Shown: positions 24,067 to 33,984 of the stretch, one piece after another
Position numbering within the stretch: the first letter of the stretch is position 1
Layout of the letters: each line of letters begins with the position of its first letter
Assembly (NCBI GenBank): GCA_034437655.1
Contig: DAOTTU010000044.1
Location: 1-64,000 of the forward strand
Reading direction: 5' to 3'
Source of the DNA: J027 sp034437655
GTDB lineage: Bacteria; Chloroflexota; Anaerolineae; Aggregatilineales; J027
DNA: 64,000 bases
The notes under the pieces: generated by a model
Databases searched by the model: none
What the model saw: only the letters and a program-made list of their open reading frames with translations
Told to the model about the DNA's origin: nothing
Translations under genes and position numbers: made by a program

Positions 24067-25466
24067 ACGACCCGCTTTGGCAATAGGTTGCGCACACGCC
24101 CTGGCAAGACTTTCCCGCGCCCGATAAATTCTCCGTATTCGTTCTCGAGCAAAATAATGGTGCCTTTGGGATAGCGTGACGTAAGATCGTTTCGCAGATC
24201 ACGCCCGTCAAGCCAGATGGATTCCTCTTTGGCAGTATCAAGTTTCACTCGCTGCCCCAGAAATTCGTCCCAGAAGCGCGAAATAAGTTCGTGTGACGGT
24301 ATGAATGTCTCGCCCTCGAATTGACCAATCAGCAACCCCAACGACATAGCAGGCAAATCACCCATTTCTGCCAGCAACCGTTCTGGCAGTGCATAAACTG
24401 CATCTTTTTTGCCAAGCAGCACAAGCTGATAGGTATCAATAATGCTCAAGAAATCGACGCTATAGGCCCCCGATAATTGTTGCACAACTTGCGAAACCTG
24501 TGTTCTGGAAAGCTCATTGTAGCTCGTGATTGCTGTGGTGGGGGCGTTGCTTTCTGGCGGGTCGATGTGGGCAGTTTTGCGCAAGCGAGCCGCGAAAAAG
24601 CCCGATGTGCGGTAGGTGTGCGGCCATAAACGTGTGGCACGTTGTACGGTCGGGTCAAACTCCTCGGCTTGAATACCTGTCTGTGGCAAACCTTCAACAT
24701 GTTCGATTTCAAGCGGAAAGTCACGCAGCAAAGCCGAAAGCACACCTTCATTTTCCGCCGGGTTCAACGTGCAGGTCGAGTAAACGATTTCAGCGCCGAC
24801 CCGCGCCGCGTAAAAAGCACTGGTCAGCAGATTTTGTTGACGTTGCACAAGCTGGTCGCGTTCACTTTCAGAAACGGTACGCTTTTTGCGGCCCTTGTCT
24901 TCGCGGAGCGTGTCGCCGCTGCATGGGGCGTCTAACAATATGGCGTCAAAAGTATCCGGAAACCACAAGCCCAGTTTTTCGCCGGGATAGTTAGTTGTCA
25001 TAGCCCCAAAAGCGCCCCAGCTTTGCAAATTAGCACGTAGAGCGGTGATGCGCTTCTTACTGCTGTCATTGGCGACGATACTGGCGTGGTCGTTGAAGCG
25101 GCTGACAAGGTGCGTGGTTTTGCCTCCGGGCGCGGCAGCGAGGTCTAGCACGAGTGGTGATTCAGGGTCACTGAACATCTCAGCGGGGAGCATAGAAGCG
25201 GCGTCCTGGATGAAGAACAAGCCCATGCGGTGCGGTAGTGTTTGCCCCGGTGCATGCCGAAATTTCGCAAGTTGCCAGCCTGTTTCACAAAACGGCACTG
25301 CTTCAGTCTGCCAGCCGAAGCGTTCAGCGTAGTGATGGAGTTGTAGCGCGATGTCTTTAATCTTGAGCGTATTGAGTCTAATCGCGGGGTATAGCGGCTG
25401 GTCAAGCGCAGACTGCAACGCTTGTATGTCGTCGATACTTAGATATTGCCTATATTCGTCTAACAT
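24063..25466 (-). CDS. NOL1/NOP2/NSUN-family RNA (cytosine-5) methyltransferase, RsmF-like
   Basis: A 467-residue protein. SAM-binding motif DLAAAPGGKTTHL is near residue 107, DAPCSGDTLRED near 180 and YSTCTLNPAENE near 228, giving the two cysteines of this family (one nucleophile, one for product release). The C-terminal 150 residues form an extra RNA-binding part like that of RsmF/YebU. It should methylate cytosine in 16S rRNA or tRNA; the exact position is not predictable here. Divergent from the penicillin-binding protein gene. Confidence 0.9.
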   Translation of the reverse strand: MLDEYRQYLSIDDIQALQSALDQPLYPAIRLNTLKIKDIALQLHHYAERFGWQTEAVPFCETGWQLAKFRHAPGQTLPHRMGLFFIQDAASMLPAEMFSDPESPLVLDLAAAPGGKTTHLVSRFNDHASIVANDSSKKRITALRANLQSWGAFGAMTTNYPGEKLGLWFPDTFDAILLDAPCSGDTLREDKGRKKRTVSESERDQLVQRQQNLLTSAFYAARVGAEIVYSTCTLNPAENEGVLSALLRDFPLEIEHVEGLPQTGIQAEEFDPTVQRATRLWPHTYRTSGFFAARLRKTAHIDPPESNAPTTAITSYNELSRTQVSQVVQQLSGAYSVDFLSIIDTYQLVLLGKKDAVYALPERLLAEMGDLPAMSLGLLIGQFEGETFIPSHELISRFWDEFLGQRVKLDTAKEESIWLDGRDLRNDLTSRYPKGTIILLENEYGEFIGRGKVLPGRVRNLLPKRVV

Positions 25467-25552
25467 TCGCCGCCTTTGACGCAGATTCTGATATGATCGT
25501 GTATAATTGTTGTCAGAAAATATAAACTTTTATTCGGGATTAGTCCATAATC

Positions 25553-28500
25553 ATGAGCGATTCAGCCACACCCCAAACGCAGGGCTGGTACGCCCCAGAT
25601 TCTGCCTATCAGCGACGCCCAAAATGGTATAAACCCCCGGCCGCGCTCAGTGAAGAGCAACTGGCGGCGTTGCTAGAGGATCGCGATGCGATTGCCCCAG
25701 CGCTGCAAGCGACTGTTCTGGAAGACGTGAGCGCCCGGCCAACGCGCCCCGGTGGTTGGTATGCACCACAGGGTGGCCTTGGCATTGAACCAGCACGACA
25801 ACTTGGCGAACTGGTAGGTGCTGGCAGCTCAGAAGCACCGCCACCAGAAGCGGATACTGCTGCCGACACACCCGACGATGATGAATTTCTGGACAATGCA
25901 CCCGTTGTAGACGTGGATGCCGAAGAAGCTGCTTTCCGCCAATCCCCGCGCCTACTCGGGGAAAGTACACAGGAGTTGCGTGACGCCCCAGACCTGCCCT
26001 TGTCAGCGCAGCTTAACCCGGGTTTGGGCGGGTTACGTGACGAAGAACGCCCCGACGTAGACTGGCAAGCAGGTGATCCGGCCGCACCCGCCACGCCACA
26101 AGGTGCTGAAAATGCCCTGACGCCTCAACAAATTGCACAAATGCGCGACGATGCCGCCAACACGATCCAGCTTCCGGCACAGGCTGCTGCGGATGCGCCA
26201 CAGTCTGAGCTTCAGCTTCCAGAACGTGGGCTTGGTGGTGTTCGTGATATCGATAGCCCAGCGAAATCCGATACAGGGCCGATGCCCGCCGTCTCTGCCT
26301 CTGAACAACCGCAACAAGGCCAAGCCGCTGGCCCACAACCTGCCGGCTCGGCACAACAACAACCCTCATCTGCATCCGCACAACAACAATCTGCAAGTGG
26401 TCAGCCTATGCCTTCAAAATCCTCTGTCGTGCAACGCTTTCGTGAAGTCGAAAACTCTGTGCAAGCACTCAAGCAACAATATGCGCAGGGACAAATCACC
26501 CGCAACCAACTTGAAACTGAACTGCGCCGTTTGATGGTGCTTGATGAAGAAGGACGCTGGTGGACACTCGGCGTCGATAGCAAGCGCTGGTATCGCTACG
26601 ATGGGCGCGAATGGGTGCCAGATACCCCACCACAAACTGCTGGTAGCCCACCAGCTTCAGAGCAACAACCCGGTGCCAACCGTAGTATGCCCCAGCAACA
26701 GCAACCTTCACAGGGGCAACGCCAGGGTGGCACAGACGCCGCTGCACTCAATGTACCGACGGAAACGGGGGCGCAACCGGCCGCCGGGAGCGCAGCGCAC
26801 CCGCAAAGGCCACAAACCGCTGGCACCGGCGCATCCAGTCAAACGGGTGGTGTCGCGATTGATGATTATGGTATGCCCCTGCCGCAGCGTGTCACCGTAG
26901 ATGATCCCGGTGCAACAGCAGTCAATTTGAACGCTGTCACAGCGGGGGGGGATGAAGTTACGATAGAAAAGCCCGGTCCGCGCGGTGATGCTGGTTCGCA
27001 GGAATCTGGGGCGGGGCAGCAAGCTGGCTCAGAGCAGGTGAGCGCTGTTTCACCTGGGCAGAACGAGGGTGATGCGTCCGGGGCGAATATGACACAGGAA
27101 GGAGCCCTTGCGAACGCTTATCAAATTGGCCCGGATGGACAAGCCAGCCCAGACAACTACTATTCGCAAGAAGACGCCCCACAAGCGAAACCCAAGCGCG
27201 ACTCCTTCCAACCAGACTATAGCGAGGCCCTCGGAACCTCCTTTAGCCGCAGTAGTGTATTGCGTGTTGGGGTTTGGACTGGTGTGGCCGGACTTGCTGC
27301 CAGCCTGGCAGTGGTCTTTTGTGTGTTGATGGCAATGGTAGCCTATTATTTCAATACGGTCGGTGCCTACGATCAAGAAATTGAAACACTGCCACAACGC
27401 GCCAGTACTTTCCAGACAGCGATCATTTATGGACAGGACGAAAGCTTGGAACTGGCTAGCTTTAACGACCCGAATCGTGGGGCACGCACCCGCGTTGAGC
27501 TAGAAGATATTTCACCGTGGGCCATTCATGCGCTGGTTTCTACTGAAGACGAAACGTTCTATGAAAATCCCGGGTTCAGCGTCTTTGCGATCGTGCGTGC
27601 TGCTTATACCAACGTCACCAGCACCGGCCCTACGTCTGGGGCAAGTACCATTACGCAACAATTGGCGCGACGCTTGTTACTGGACGAAGAATTCGCCACC
27701 GAACTTTCGGCCCAGCGCAAGGTTACTGAAATTATCCTTGCTGCTGAAATTAGCCGCCAGTACACCAAAAATGAGATTCTGGAACTCTATTTCAATGAAA
27801 TGAGCTTTGGTGGCTTCACAGTCGGCATTGAAGCAGCAGCCCAGGTCTATTTTGAAAAGTCAGCCGCTGAACTAAACGTCTTTGAATCGGCATTGCTGGT
27901 CGGGTTGGTGCAGTCACCAAGCCTGTACGATCCTTTCCGTAACCGTGAAGCGGCGCTGGGACGTATGGACACCGTGTTGCGCCTGATGACCGAATCCAAC
28001 GATACCGGGTGTGTGGAGATGGAACATACGACGAACGTCTCTGGTTTTGACCTGAGTACGCCGCTGTGTGTGAGCAATGAATATCTGGTCAATGAGGTGC
28101 CTGACCTTAAAGCGTTTGTGGAAGGGCGGCGCTTCGAGTTCTTCGGTGCAGAACGGCGTTACGATCACTTCACGCTATGGGTGTGGGATCAGGTGAATCG
28201 GCTATACCCTGAGGAGGAAATTTTTAACAACGGGTTCCGGATCTTCACGACGATTGATTCTGACATTCAAGAAATCGCGCAAAGCCAGATTCAGCAACAG
28301 GTGAGCAACCCCAACTGGCAAGCGAATAACGGGTCTGCTGTTGTCATCAACCCACAGAACGGCGCGGTGCTGGCGATGGTCGGTAGTGCCGACTTTGACA
28401 ATCAGAATATTGATGGTGAGGTGAACGTTGCTTTTACGCCACAGCAGCCGGGCTCAGCAATCAAGCCTGTCGTCTATCTGGGGGCGTTGGAAGGTTTCCC

Positions 28501-30067
28501 CGAACAGAATGACTATTGGACTGCTGCCACGCCGATCTGGGACGTCCCGACCCAGTATGGCAGCGGCCCGGGGGCCTATAACCCTACCAATTTTGATCTG
28601 ACCTTTAGAGGCCCGGTCAGCCTCCGCTTTGCGCTGGCGAACTCGTTGAATGTTACGGCCGTCAAGGCGCTGGCCTACACGGGCACTGCCGATTTTGAAG
28701 AGTTGTCGAATCGCATGGGGATTACCTTCCCCCTCCAATCGCCACAGCAAGCCGGGTTACCGTCGGCCTTAGGGGCAGCTGAAGTGGAGTTGTTCGATAT
28801 GGTAGCGTCCTATGCAGCGTTTGCAAATGGCGGCTTCCGTTATGAGCCGTTCGGCATTTCACGCATCGAAGACATCGACGGAAATGTGATTTATGACGCT
28901 TTCGTCAGTGAACAACTGGCAGCGACGCAAACCGTCAACCCGCAACACGCTTACATTATCAGCGATATCTTGTCTGACCAGGCAACCCGCTCGACTGCGT
29001 TTGGTAATGCGTTAGTCGTACCCGGCTTCCCGAACGTTGCGATGAAAACAGGGACCAGTAACGATGCACGCGACTTGCTGACCATTGGCTGGACACCGAC
29101 TGTGGTTGCTGGCGTTTGGATCGGTAACACCGACAATACGCCCACCTTTGCGACAGCGGGTTCACAGGTGGCCGCTCCGGTTGTCATCAGTATCATGCAA
29201 CAAGCCTTACCATCTCGTCAGGACGCTGCGCTCGACTTTACGCCACCGGGGGGGCTTGGCCAGGCAACGATTTGTAATGTTTCAGGAACACGAGTGCCAG
29301 CTACAGGGTGTGCGGTTGGTGGCACCCGCGAGGAGATTTTTGTGGCCCCCGGCGCACTTGAAACGTGGCCAGAAGGGCAATTGCCGCCATCTGGTGAAGA
29401 AGGCTTCGTGCAGACGGTGCAAGTCGATGCGTTCACCAATCAGCTTGTGAACCAGTTCTGCCCGAATTTCCCGGTGCAGCGTACCTTTCTCAACGTAGAT
29501 GATCCGACAGCTATCAGTTGGATTCGTGATACTGCACAGGGGCGTAGCTGGGCAGAACGCAACGGTATTGATCCCGACAATATCAACGGTGAACTTCCCA
29601 GCCAGGAATGTAGTGAAGGCTATACCAGCCCCACCGCCACCTTGACCGGCCCAGCCAACGGTCAGGTGCTTGAAAACCGTGTGACGATCTATGGCTCGGC
29701 GGCGTCGGAAAATTTCGACCGCTTCGAGATTCAGTTTGCGCCACTCAGTAACCCGGAGAACTGGCAGGCTTTGCCGGGACAGGTCTTTGAGTTTACGTAC
29801 CCACAGCCGAACTCGGTGCTGGGCTTATGGAATACGACAAGCGCGCAGGATGGTCAGTACCGTCTGCGTGTGGCGGTCTTTGCAGAAAATACGTTCTCGA
29901 TCACATCTGACCCTATCACTGTGACCATACGTAACAATCAGGCGCAACCGACCTCGCCACCGCCAGACAATACAACTGCGCCGGGCGCGACAGACAGCAG
30001 CAACATCCCGTCCTTAGATGATATTGCGGCACCAACAGGTGAAGCAATCCCTGCGGGCGAACAGTAA
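25553..30067 (+). CDS. Class A penicillin-binding protein with very long disordered N-terminus
   Basis: A 1504-residue bifunctional cell-wall synthase. Residues 1 to about 565 are low complexity, rich in Gln, Pro, Ala, Ser and Asp, with a WYAPDSAYQRR/WYAPQGGLG tryptophan repeat at the start, and one short folded patch (about 295-355) with RWWTLG and WYRYDGREW. A membrane helix at about 567-597 follows. The glycosyltransferase domain (GT51) has TEDETFYENPGF near 662 and GASTITQQLARR near 698. The transpeptidase has SAIK near 967, SLN near 1028 and KTGTS near 1164. A C-terminal beta domain and a Pro/Thr tail end the chain. Typical class A PBPs are 700-900 residues. Confidence 0.95.
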   Translation: MSDSATPQTQGWYAPDSAYQRRPKWYKPPAALSEEQLAALLEDRDAIAPALQATVLEDVSARPTRPGGWYAPQGGLGIEPARQLGELVGAGSSEAPPPEADTAADTPDDDEFLDNAPVVDVDAEEAAFRQSPRLLGESTQELRDAPDLPLSAQLNPGLGGLRDEERPDVDWQAGDPAAPATPQGAENALTPQQIAQMRDDAANTIQLPAQAAADAPQSELQLPERGLGGVRDIDSPAKSDTGPMPAVSASEQPQQGQAAGPQPAGSAQQQPSSASAQQQSASGQPMPSKSSVVQRFREVENSVQALKQQYAQGQITRNQLETELRRLMVLDEEGRWWTLGVDSKRWYRYDGREWVPDTPPQTAGSPPASEQQPGANRSMPQQQQPSQGQRQGGTDAAALNVPTETGAQPAAGSAAHPQRPQTAGTGASSQTGGVAIDDYGMPLPQRVTVDDPGATAVNLNAVTAGGDEVTIEKPGPRGDAGSQESGAGQQAGSEQVSAVSPGQNEGDASGANMTQEGALANAYQIGPDGQASPDNYYSQEDAPQAKPKRDSFQPDYSEALGTSFSRSSVLRVGVWTGVAGLAASLAVVFCVLMAMVAYYFNTVGAYDQEIETLPQRASTFQTAIIYGQDESLELASFNDPNRGARTRVELEDISPWAIHALVSTEDETFYENPGFSVFAIVRAAYTNVTSTGPTSGASTITQQLARRLLLDEEFATELSAQRKVTEIILAAEISRQYTKNEILELYFNEMSFGGFTVGIEAAAQVYFEKSAAELNVFESALLVGLVQSPSLYDPFRNREAALGRMDTVLRLMTESNDTGCVEMEHTTNVSGFDLSTPLCVSNEYLVNEVPDLKAFVEGRRFEFFGAERRYDHFTLWVWDQVNRLYPEEEIFNNGFRIFTTIDSDIQEIAQSQIQQQVSNPNWQANNGSAVVINPQNGAVLAMVGSADFDNQNIDGEVNVAFTPQQPGSAIKPVVYLGALEGFPEQNDYWTAATPIWDVPTQYGSGPGAYNPTNFDLTFRGPVSLRFALANSLNVTAVKALAYTGTADFEELSNRMGITFPLQSPQQAGLPSALGAAEVELFDMVASYAAFANGGFRYEPFGISRIEDIDGNVIYDAFVSEQLAATQTVNPQHAYIISDILSDQATRSTAFGNALVVPGFPNVAMKTGTSNDARDLLTIGWTPTVVAGVWIGNTDNTPTFATAGSQVAAPVVISIMQQALPSRQDAALDFTPPGGLGQATICNVSGTRVPATGCAVGGTREEIFVAPGALETWPEGQLPPSGEEGFVQTVQVDAFTNQLVNQFCPNFPVQRTFLNVDDPTAISWIRDTAQGRSWAERNGIDPDNINGELPSQECSEGYTSPTATLTGPANGQVLENRVTIYGSAASENFDRFEIQFAPLSNPENWQALPGQVFEFTYPQPNSVLGLWNTTSAQDGQYRLRVAVFAENTFSITSDPITVTIRNNQAQPTSPPPDNTTAPGATDSSNIPSLDDIAAPTGEAIPAGEQ

Positions 30068-30097
30068 GCCAGCAGCGTATAGAGCTGGTCGGCAACC

Positions 30098-30856
30098 ATG
30101 ACCGGGACAATTCTCAACGTGATGACGGTCGCGATAGGCAGCACCCTCGGGTTGCTCATCGGCGACCGTTTGCCCCAGAAAACGCAACAGTCGGTGGTGT
30201 TGGGGCTAGGGGTGGTCACAGTGGTTGTTGGTGTTGACAACGCACTACGCTCTGGCAATATCATCATTCCACTAATCAGTTTGATTATCGGTGTGCTGAT
30301 TGGTGAAGCGCTGGAGATTCAAAAACGGCTGGATCTTTTCGCTGGTTGGTTGCAACGTCGCGTCAGTGCTAATCAGCAACAGACAACCGCTGCTAATGCT
30401 GCCACAATTGACGCTGAAACTGCCCGCGAACGTTTCATCAGTGGCTTTGTGACTGCCAGTTTGGTTTTTTGCGTGGGCCCTTTGACATTCGTCGGGTCCT
30501 TGCAAGATGGCATTTCGGGTGACTATGAATTGCTGGCCATTAAATCAGTGTTGGACGGCTTCGCGTCTTTAGCATTTGCAGCGTCACTCGGGGTGGGCGT
30601 CATGTTCTCCATCATTACAATTATTGTGGTGCAGGGCGGGCTTTCGTTGGTGGGAATACTGGCCGGCGATGTGATGTCTACCGCCATGATTGACGAGATG
30701 ACCGCCACCGGAGGGTTGATTTTAATTGCGCTGTCTCTGGTGTTGCTTGATATCCAGAAACCGCGTGTTGCCAACTATCTACCAGCGTTACTGATTGCAC
30801 CGATTATCGTCGCCGGGGCAGATTGGCTCGGTGTTGCCATTTATCCAAATGTATAA
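30098..30856 (+). CDS. DUF554-family membrane protein
   Basis: A 252-residue protein with about seven hydrophobic helices. TGTILNVMTVAIGSTLGLLI at the N-terminus and FVTASLVFCVGPLTFVGSLQ in the middle match the DUF554 (YdfK/YqgA) family, thought to be transporters but without a proven substrate. It lies 30 bases after the PBP gene and 18 before the decarboxylase gene, so the three may be co-transcribed. Confidence 0.88.
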   Translation: MTGTILNVMTVAIGSTLGLLIGDRLPQKTQQSVVLGLGVVTVVVGVDNALRSGNIIIPLISLIIGVLIGEALEIQKRLDLFAGWLQRRVSANQQQTTAANAATIDAETARERFISGFVTASLVFCVGPLTFVGSLQDGISGDYELLAIKSVLDGFASLAFAASLGVGVMFSIITIIVVQGGLSLVGILAGDVMSTAMIDEMTATGGLILIALSLVLLDIQKPRVANYLPALLIAPIIVAGADWLGVAIYPNV

Positions 30857-30874
30857 CCGCAGAGACGAGACCTC

Positions 30875-31855
30875 ATGAAAGCTACTTGTCGTGCAACAAG
30901 CAACATTGCATTTGTGAAATACTGGGGACGCTTGGATGATCAACAGCGACTCCCGATGAATACCTCTGTGTCAATGAATCTTGACGCTGCGACGACGCTA
31001 ACGACGGTCGCATTTGACCCTGACCTCGACGCTGATACGATGCATCGCAAGAGCTTGCAATTAGACGATAAACAAGCGGCTCGCGTCTTCAAACACATTG
31101 ATCGTATCCGTGAAATGGCTGGTATCCAGACCCGGGTGATGATTGCTACACAGAACAATTTCCCGATGGGCGCAGGTATTGCGTCATCGGCGTCAGCATT
31201 TGCCGCATTAACCGTTGCAGCGGCCAGTGCGGCTGGTCTTGAACTCGACACCAAAACGCTCTCGATACTGGCGCGGCAGGGGTCGGGCTCAGCATCACGC
31301 TCGATTCCAGCCGGGTTTGTGGTATGGCACAAAGGCACAGATAGCGCTTCATCCTTTGCAGAACAGATCGCCCCCACAACGCACTGGGACTTGCACGACC
31401 TGATTGCGGTCACGCAGACTGAACATAAAACAACAGGTTCTACTGCTGGTAATGCGCTGGTGAATACCAGTCCATTCAACGAAAAGCGCGTCGAACTGGC
31501 GATGTCTGCTGCTAAGGATGTACGCAACGCCATCCTCAAGCGTGACTTCACCCAACTTGGCGAACGCATGGAAGCCGAAGCCATCCGCCTGCATATGATC
31601 GCAATGACCTCTGTGCCGCCTATTTACTACTGGAACGCCACCACGATGCGCATTATCCTCGCGGTTACGACATGGCGCTCACAGGGGCTAGAATGCTACT
31701 TTACGATTGACGCGGGCGCGAACGTACATGTCATTGCGCAGGCTGCCGACGCAGCAGTGGTTGAAAAGCGCCTCCAGGCGATGGAAGGGGTGCAGGATGT
31801 CATCAACAGCGGTGTTGGTGAAGGGGCGAAGTTAATCAAAGCGCCGTTGTTCTAA
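30875..31855 (+). CDS. mvaD: Diphosphomevalonate (or phosphomevalonate) decarboxylase
   Basis: A 326-residue GHMP-superfamily enzyme. The N-terminus SNIAFVKYWGR is a hallmark, the P-loop-like PMGAGIASSASAFAAL is near residue 98, and TIDAGANVHV near 277 holds the catalytic Asp. It decarboxylates mevalonate diphosphate to isopentenyl diphosphate in the mevalonate pathway. In Chloroflexota an alternative is known: Roseiflexus has a phosphomevalonate decarboxylase that works with isopentenyl phosphate kinase. Motifs alone do not separate the two. No other pathway gene is in the window. Confidence 0.88.
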   Translation: MKATCRATSNIAFVKYWGRLDDQQRLPMNTSVSMNLDAATTLTTVAFDPDLDADTMHRKSLQLDDKQAARVFKHIDRIREMAGIQTRVMIATQNNFPMGAGIASSASAFAALTVAAASAAGLELDTKTLSILARQGSGSASRSIPAGFVVWHKGTDSASSFAEQIAPTTHWDLHDLIAVTQTEHKTTGSTAGNALVNTSPFNEKRVELAMSAAKDVRNAILKRDFTQLGERMEAEAIRLHMIAMTSVPPIYYWNATTMRIILAVTTWRSQGLECYFTIDAGANVHVIAQAADAAVVEKRLQAMEGVQDVINSGVGEGAKLIKAPLF

Positions 31856-31861
31856 ACACAG

Positions 31862-31889
31862 GCAAAAGGGCAGCCATCGCCGCCCTTGC
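31862..31889. terminator. Weak hairpin between convergent genes
   Basis: GC-AA(AA)GGGC pairs with GCCCTTGC; on the plus strand TCTTTT follows after six bases. It may terminate mvaD and accC transcripts from either side. Confidence 0.4.
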
Positions 31890-31923
31890 ATTGTGTCTTT
31901 TAAGCTGCTGGAAAACGCTATGC

Positions 31924-33447
31924 TTAACGGTGCATCCGTTCGTAACGCGCCACCCATTTCCAGTTGGACGTATCACGTTCGTTGCGCTGCACGATCTGTG
32001 AGGATTTCTGGCGGGCGTTGTGTTCAACCAGAGTCGCAACAATTGCAGCGACATCTGCCTGAAGTGCATCTTCATCCGCTCGCATCTCGAACTCTTCTTC
32101 GACAAAATGTGTGTCATAGCGCCCACCAAGCCAGCGTTGGCTGTCCATCAGGCGTTGATGGAAGGGAATATTTGTTTTCAATCCCATGATCTTGTATTCG
32201 TCCAGCGCACGCCGCATTCTGATGATTGCCTCGGCGCGGGTTTCGCCCCAGCAGACCAGCTTGGCCAGCATCGAGTCGTAGTATGGGGTGACCTCATAGC
32301 CTTCATAGATGGCACTATCTAGCCGAACGCCCGGGCCGCTGGGCGCAAGGTGCGTGGTAATCTTGCCTACGGAGGGCATAAAGTTGTAGTAGGGGTCTTC
32401 AGCGTTGATACGGCATTCAATCGCGTGGCCGCGAATCTGCAAATCTTCTTGCTTCACACTCAGTTTGCGCCCTCGGGCGATGCGAATCTGCTCGCGTACG
32501 AGGTCAACACCTGTAATTTCTTCGGTGATGGCGTGTTCAACCTGAATACGGGTGTTCATTTCAAGGAAGTAGTAGTCGCGGTTGTGGTCTACCAGGCATT
32601 CGACCGTTCCTGCGCCGACATAATCCACAGCGCGTGCAGCCTCGACCGCCATCGCCCCCATTTTGGCACGTAATTTGTCATCCATAATGGTGCTGGGTGC
32701 TTCTTCGACCAATTTTTGATGCCGACGTTGGATGCTGCATTCGCGCTCAAAGAGGTGAATAATATTACCGTGATGGTCGGCCAGCACCTGAAACTCAATG
32801 TGACGGGCACCCTGAACGAGCTTTTCAATATAGACGACGTCACTACCGAACGCGGCTTCTGCTTCGCGGCGGGCGGTTTCGAGTGCAGCGGGTAGGTCTT
32901 CTTCGTTAAACACCATCCGCATTCCTTTACCACCACCACCTGCGGCTGCTTTGACCATTACCGGGAAACCGATGTCCTCTTTAGTGGCGCGGATCATTTC
33001 TTCAGTAGAAGCCCCCGGTTCGGTCCCCGGGATGACACGCACACCTGCTTCAAGCATAGTGCGGCGGGCTTCTTCTTTGTCGCCCATAGTACGAATGGCG
33101 TCTGGCGGTGGGCCAATCCAGGCGATACCCGCTGCAATAACGGCTTCTGCAAACGGCGCACGTTCACTGAGGAACCCATAGCCGGGGTGAATGGCGTCTA
33201 CCCTGGCACGTTTGGCGACATCCAGCAGCTTGTCAATTACAAGATAGCTTTCGCGTGGTGCCGGGGGGCCAATATGATACGCTTCATCAGCCTGGCGCAC
33301 ATGCATAGATTCACGGTCAGCATCAGAAAAGACAGCAACCGTGCGGATACCCAGTTCGCGGCAAGCACGAATAATACGAACCGCAATTTCACCACGGTTT
33401 GCCACCAGCACTTTTTTGATGTTCACAATCGGCATTTGTTCGGTCAT
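31924..33447 (-). CDS. accC: Biotin carboxylase (acetyl/acyl-CoA carboxylase subunit)
   Basis: A 507-residue ATP-grasp enzyme from ATG 33447 (MTEQMPIVNIKKVLVANRGE), preceded by GAGG; a start 20 codons earlier lacks a ribosome site. KVLVANRGEIAVRIIRACRE opens the biotin carboxylase N-domain, AAAGGGGKGMRMV near 167 is the ATP glycine-rich loop, and EMNTRIQVEH near 296 the active-site loop. It carboxylates biotin on the carrier protein for malonyl-CoA or propionyl-CoA formation. It is about 55 residues longer than E. coli AccC, the extra at the C-terminus. No biotin carrier gene is adjacent. Confidence 0.95.
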   Translation of the reverse strand: MTEQMPIVNIKKVLVANRGEIAVRIIRACRELGIRTVAVFSDADRESMHVRQADEAYHIGPPAPRESYLVIDKLLDVAKRARVDAIHPGYGFLSERAPFAEAVIAAGIAWIGPPPDAIRTMGDKEEARRTMLEAGVRVIPGTEPGASTEEMIRATKEDIGFPVMVKAAAGGGGKGMRMVFNEEDLPAALETARREAEAAFGSDVVYIEKLVQGARHIEFQVLADHHGNIIHLFERECSIQRRHQKLVEEAPSTIMDDKLRAKMGAMAVEAARAVDYVGAGTVECLVDHNRDYYFLEMNTRIQVEHAITEEITGVDLVREQIRIARGRKLSVKQEDLQIRGHAIECRINAEDPYYNFMPSVGKITTHLAPSGPGVRLDSAIYEGYEVTPYYDSMLAKLVCWGETRAEAIIRMRRALDEYKIMGLKTNIPFHQRLMDSQRWLGGRYDTHFVEEEFEMRADEDALQADVAAIVATLVEHNARQKSSQIVQRNERDTSNWKWVARYERMHR

Positions 33448-33519
33448 CAAATCCTCTTTCCCTGAAAAATTTAAAAAATTGTAACGCAGAGGGCACAATC
33501 GCCGCAATAATTCAACGGT

Positions 33520-33984
33520 TCAGGTGGCGTTGACCTTCAAATGATGTAATTGCCGAATTGAGCCGCTACCCTCTTCAACAATTAAAAGCAATGTCGCCGC
33601 TTCAGTGGCAGTCGTCAGTGGACGGTAGTCAGGGACCAATTCTTCCGCGTTTTCTGCTACTAAACGCAGATGCAAAAAACTCGTTATACGATAAAAGTCC
33701 CAGACCCACAGCAGATGCAGTTGGGCATCAGTTGATTCGCCCTGCCAGGCTGTATGGCGCTCAGGCACGTAGTCTTTGCGTTCGAGTACCAGGTCGGCAA
33801 TAGGCCGGGACGGATTCGGCGGGTTTTGGAGAATGACTTTAACCTGAATATGCCGGGGTGTAGGATGATGTTCCGTCCGGCTGTTTGTCAGGTAGCGGCG
33901 CGGCCCTGCAACGCCATAACGCATGTAGTTCTCGGTGCCAACAGCATCAAGGGTATGCTGAGATTGAATATCAAACTGCATCAT
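33520..33984 (-). CDS. Hypothetical protein, translationally coupled to the 45-aa ORF
   Basis: A 154-residue soluble protein. I take the ATG at 33984, which overlaps the TGA of the upstream small ORF (ATGA); the open frame extends 37 codons further upstream but then runs through that ORF. The centre (RHIQVKVILQNPPNPSRPI) and the LHLLWVWDFYRITSFLHLRL stretch suggest a beta-rich domain, with no recognised motif. It lies 72 bases upstream of accC on the same strand. Confidence 0.55.
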   Translation of the reverse strand: MMQFDIQSQHTLDAVGTENYMRYGVAGPRRYLTNSRTEHHPTPRHIQVKVILQNPPNPSRPIADLVLERKDYVPERHTAWQGESTDAQLHLLWVWDFYRITSFLHLRLVAENAEELVPDYRPLTTATEAATLLLIVEEGSGSIRQLHHLKVNAT

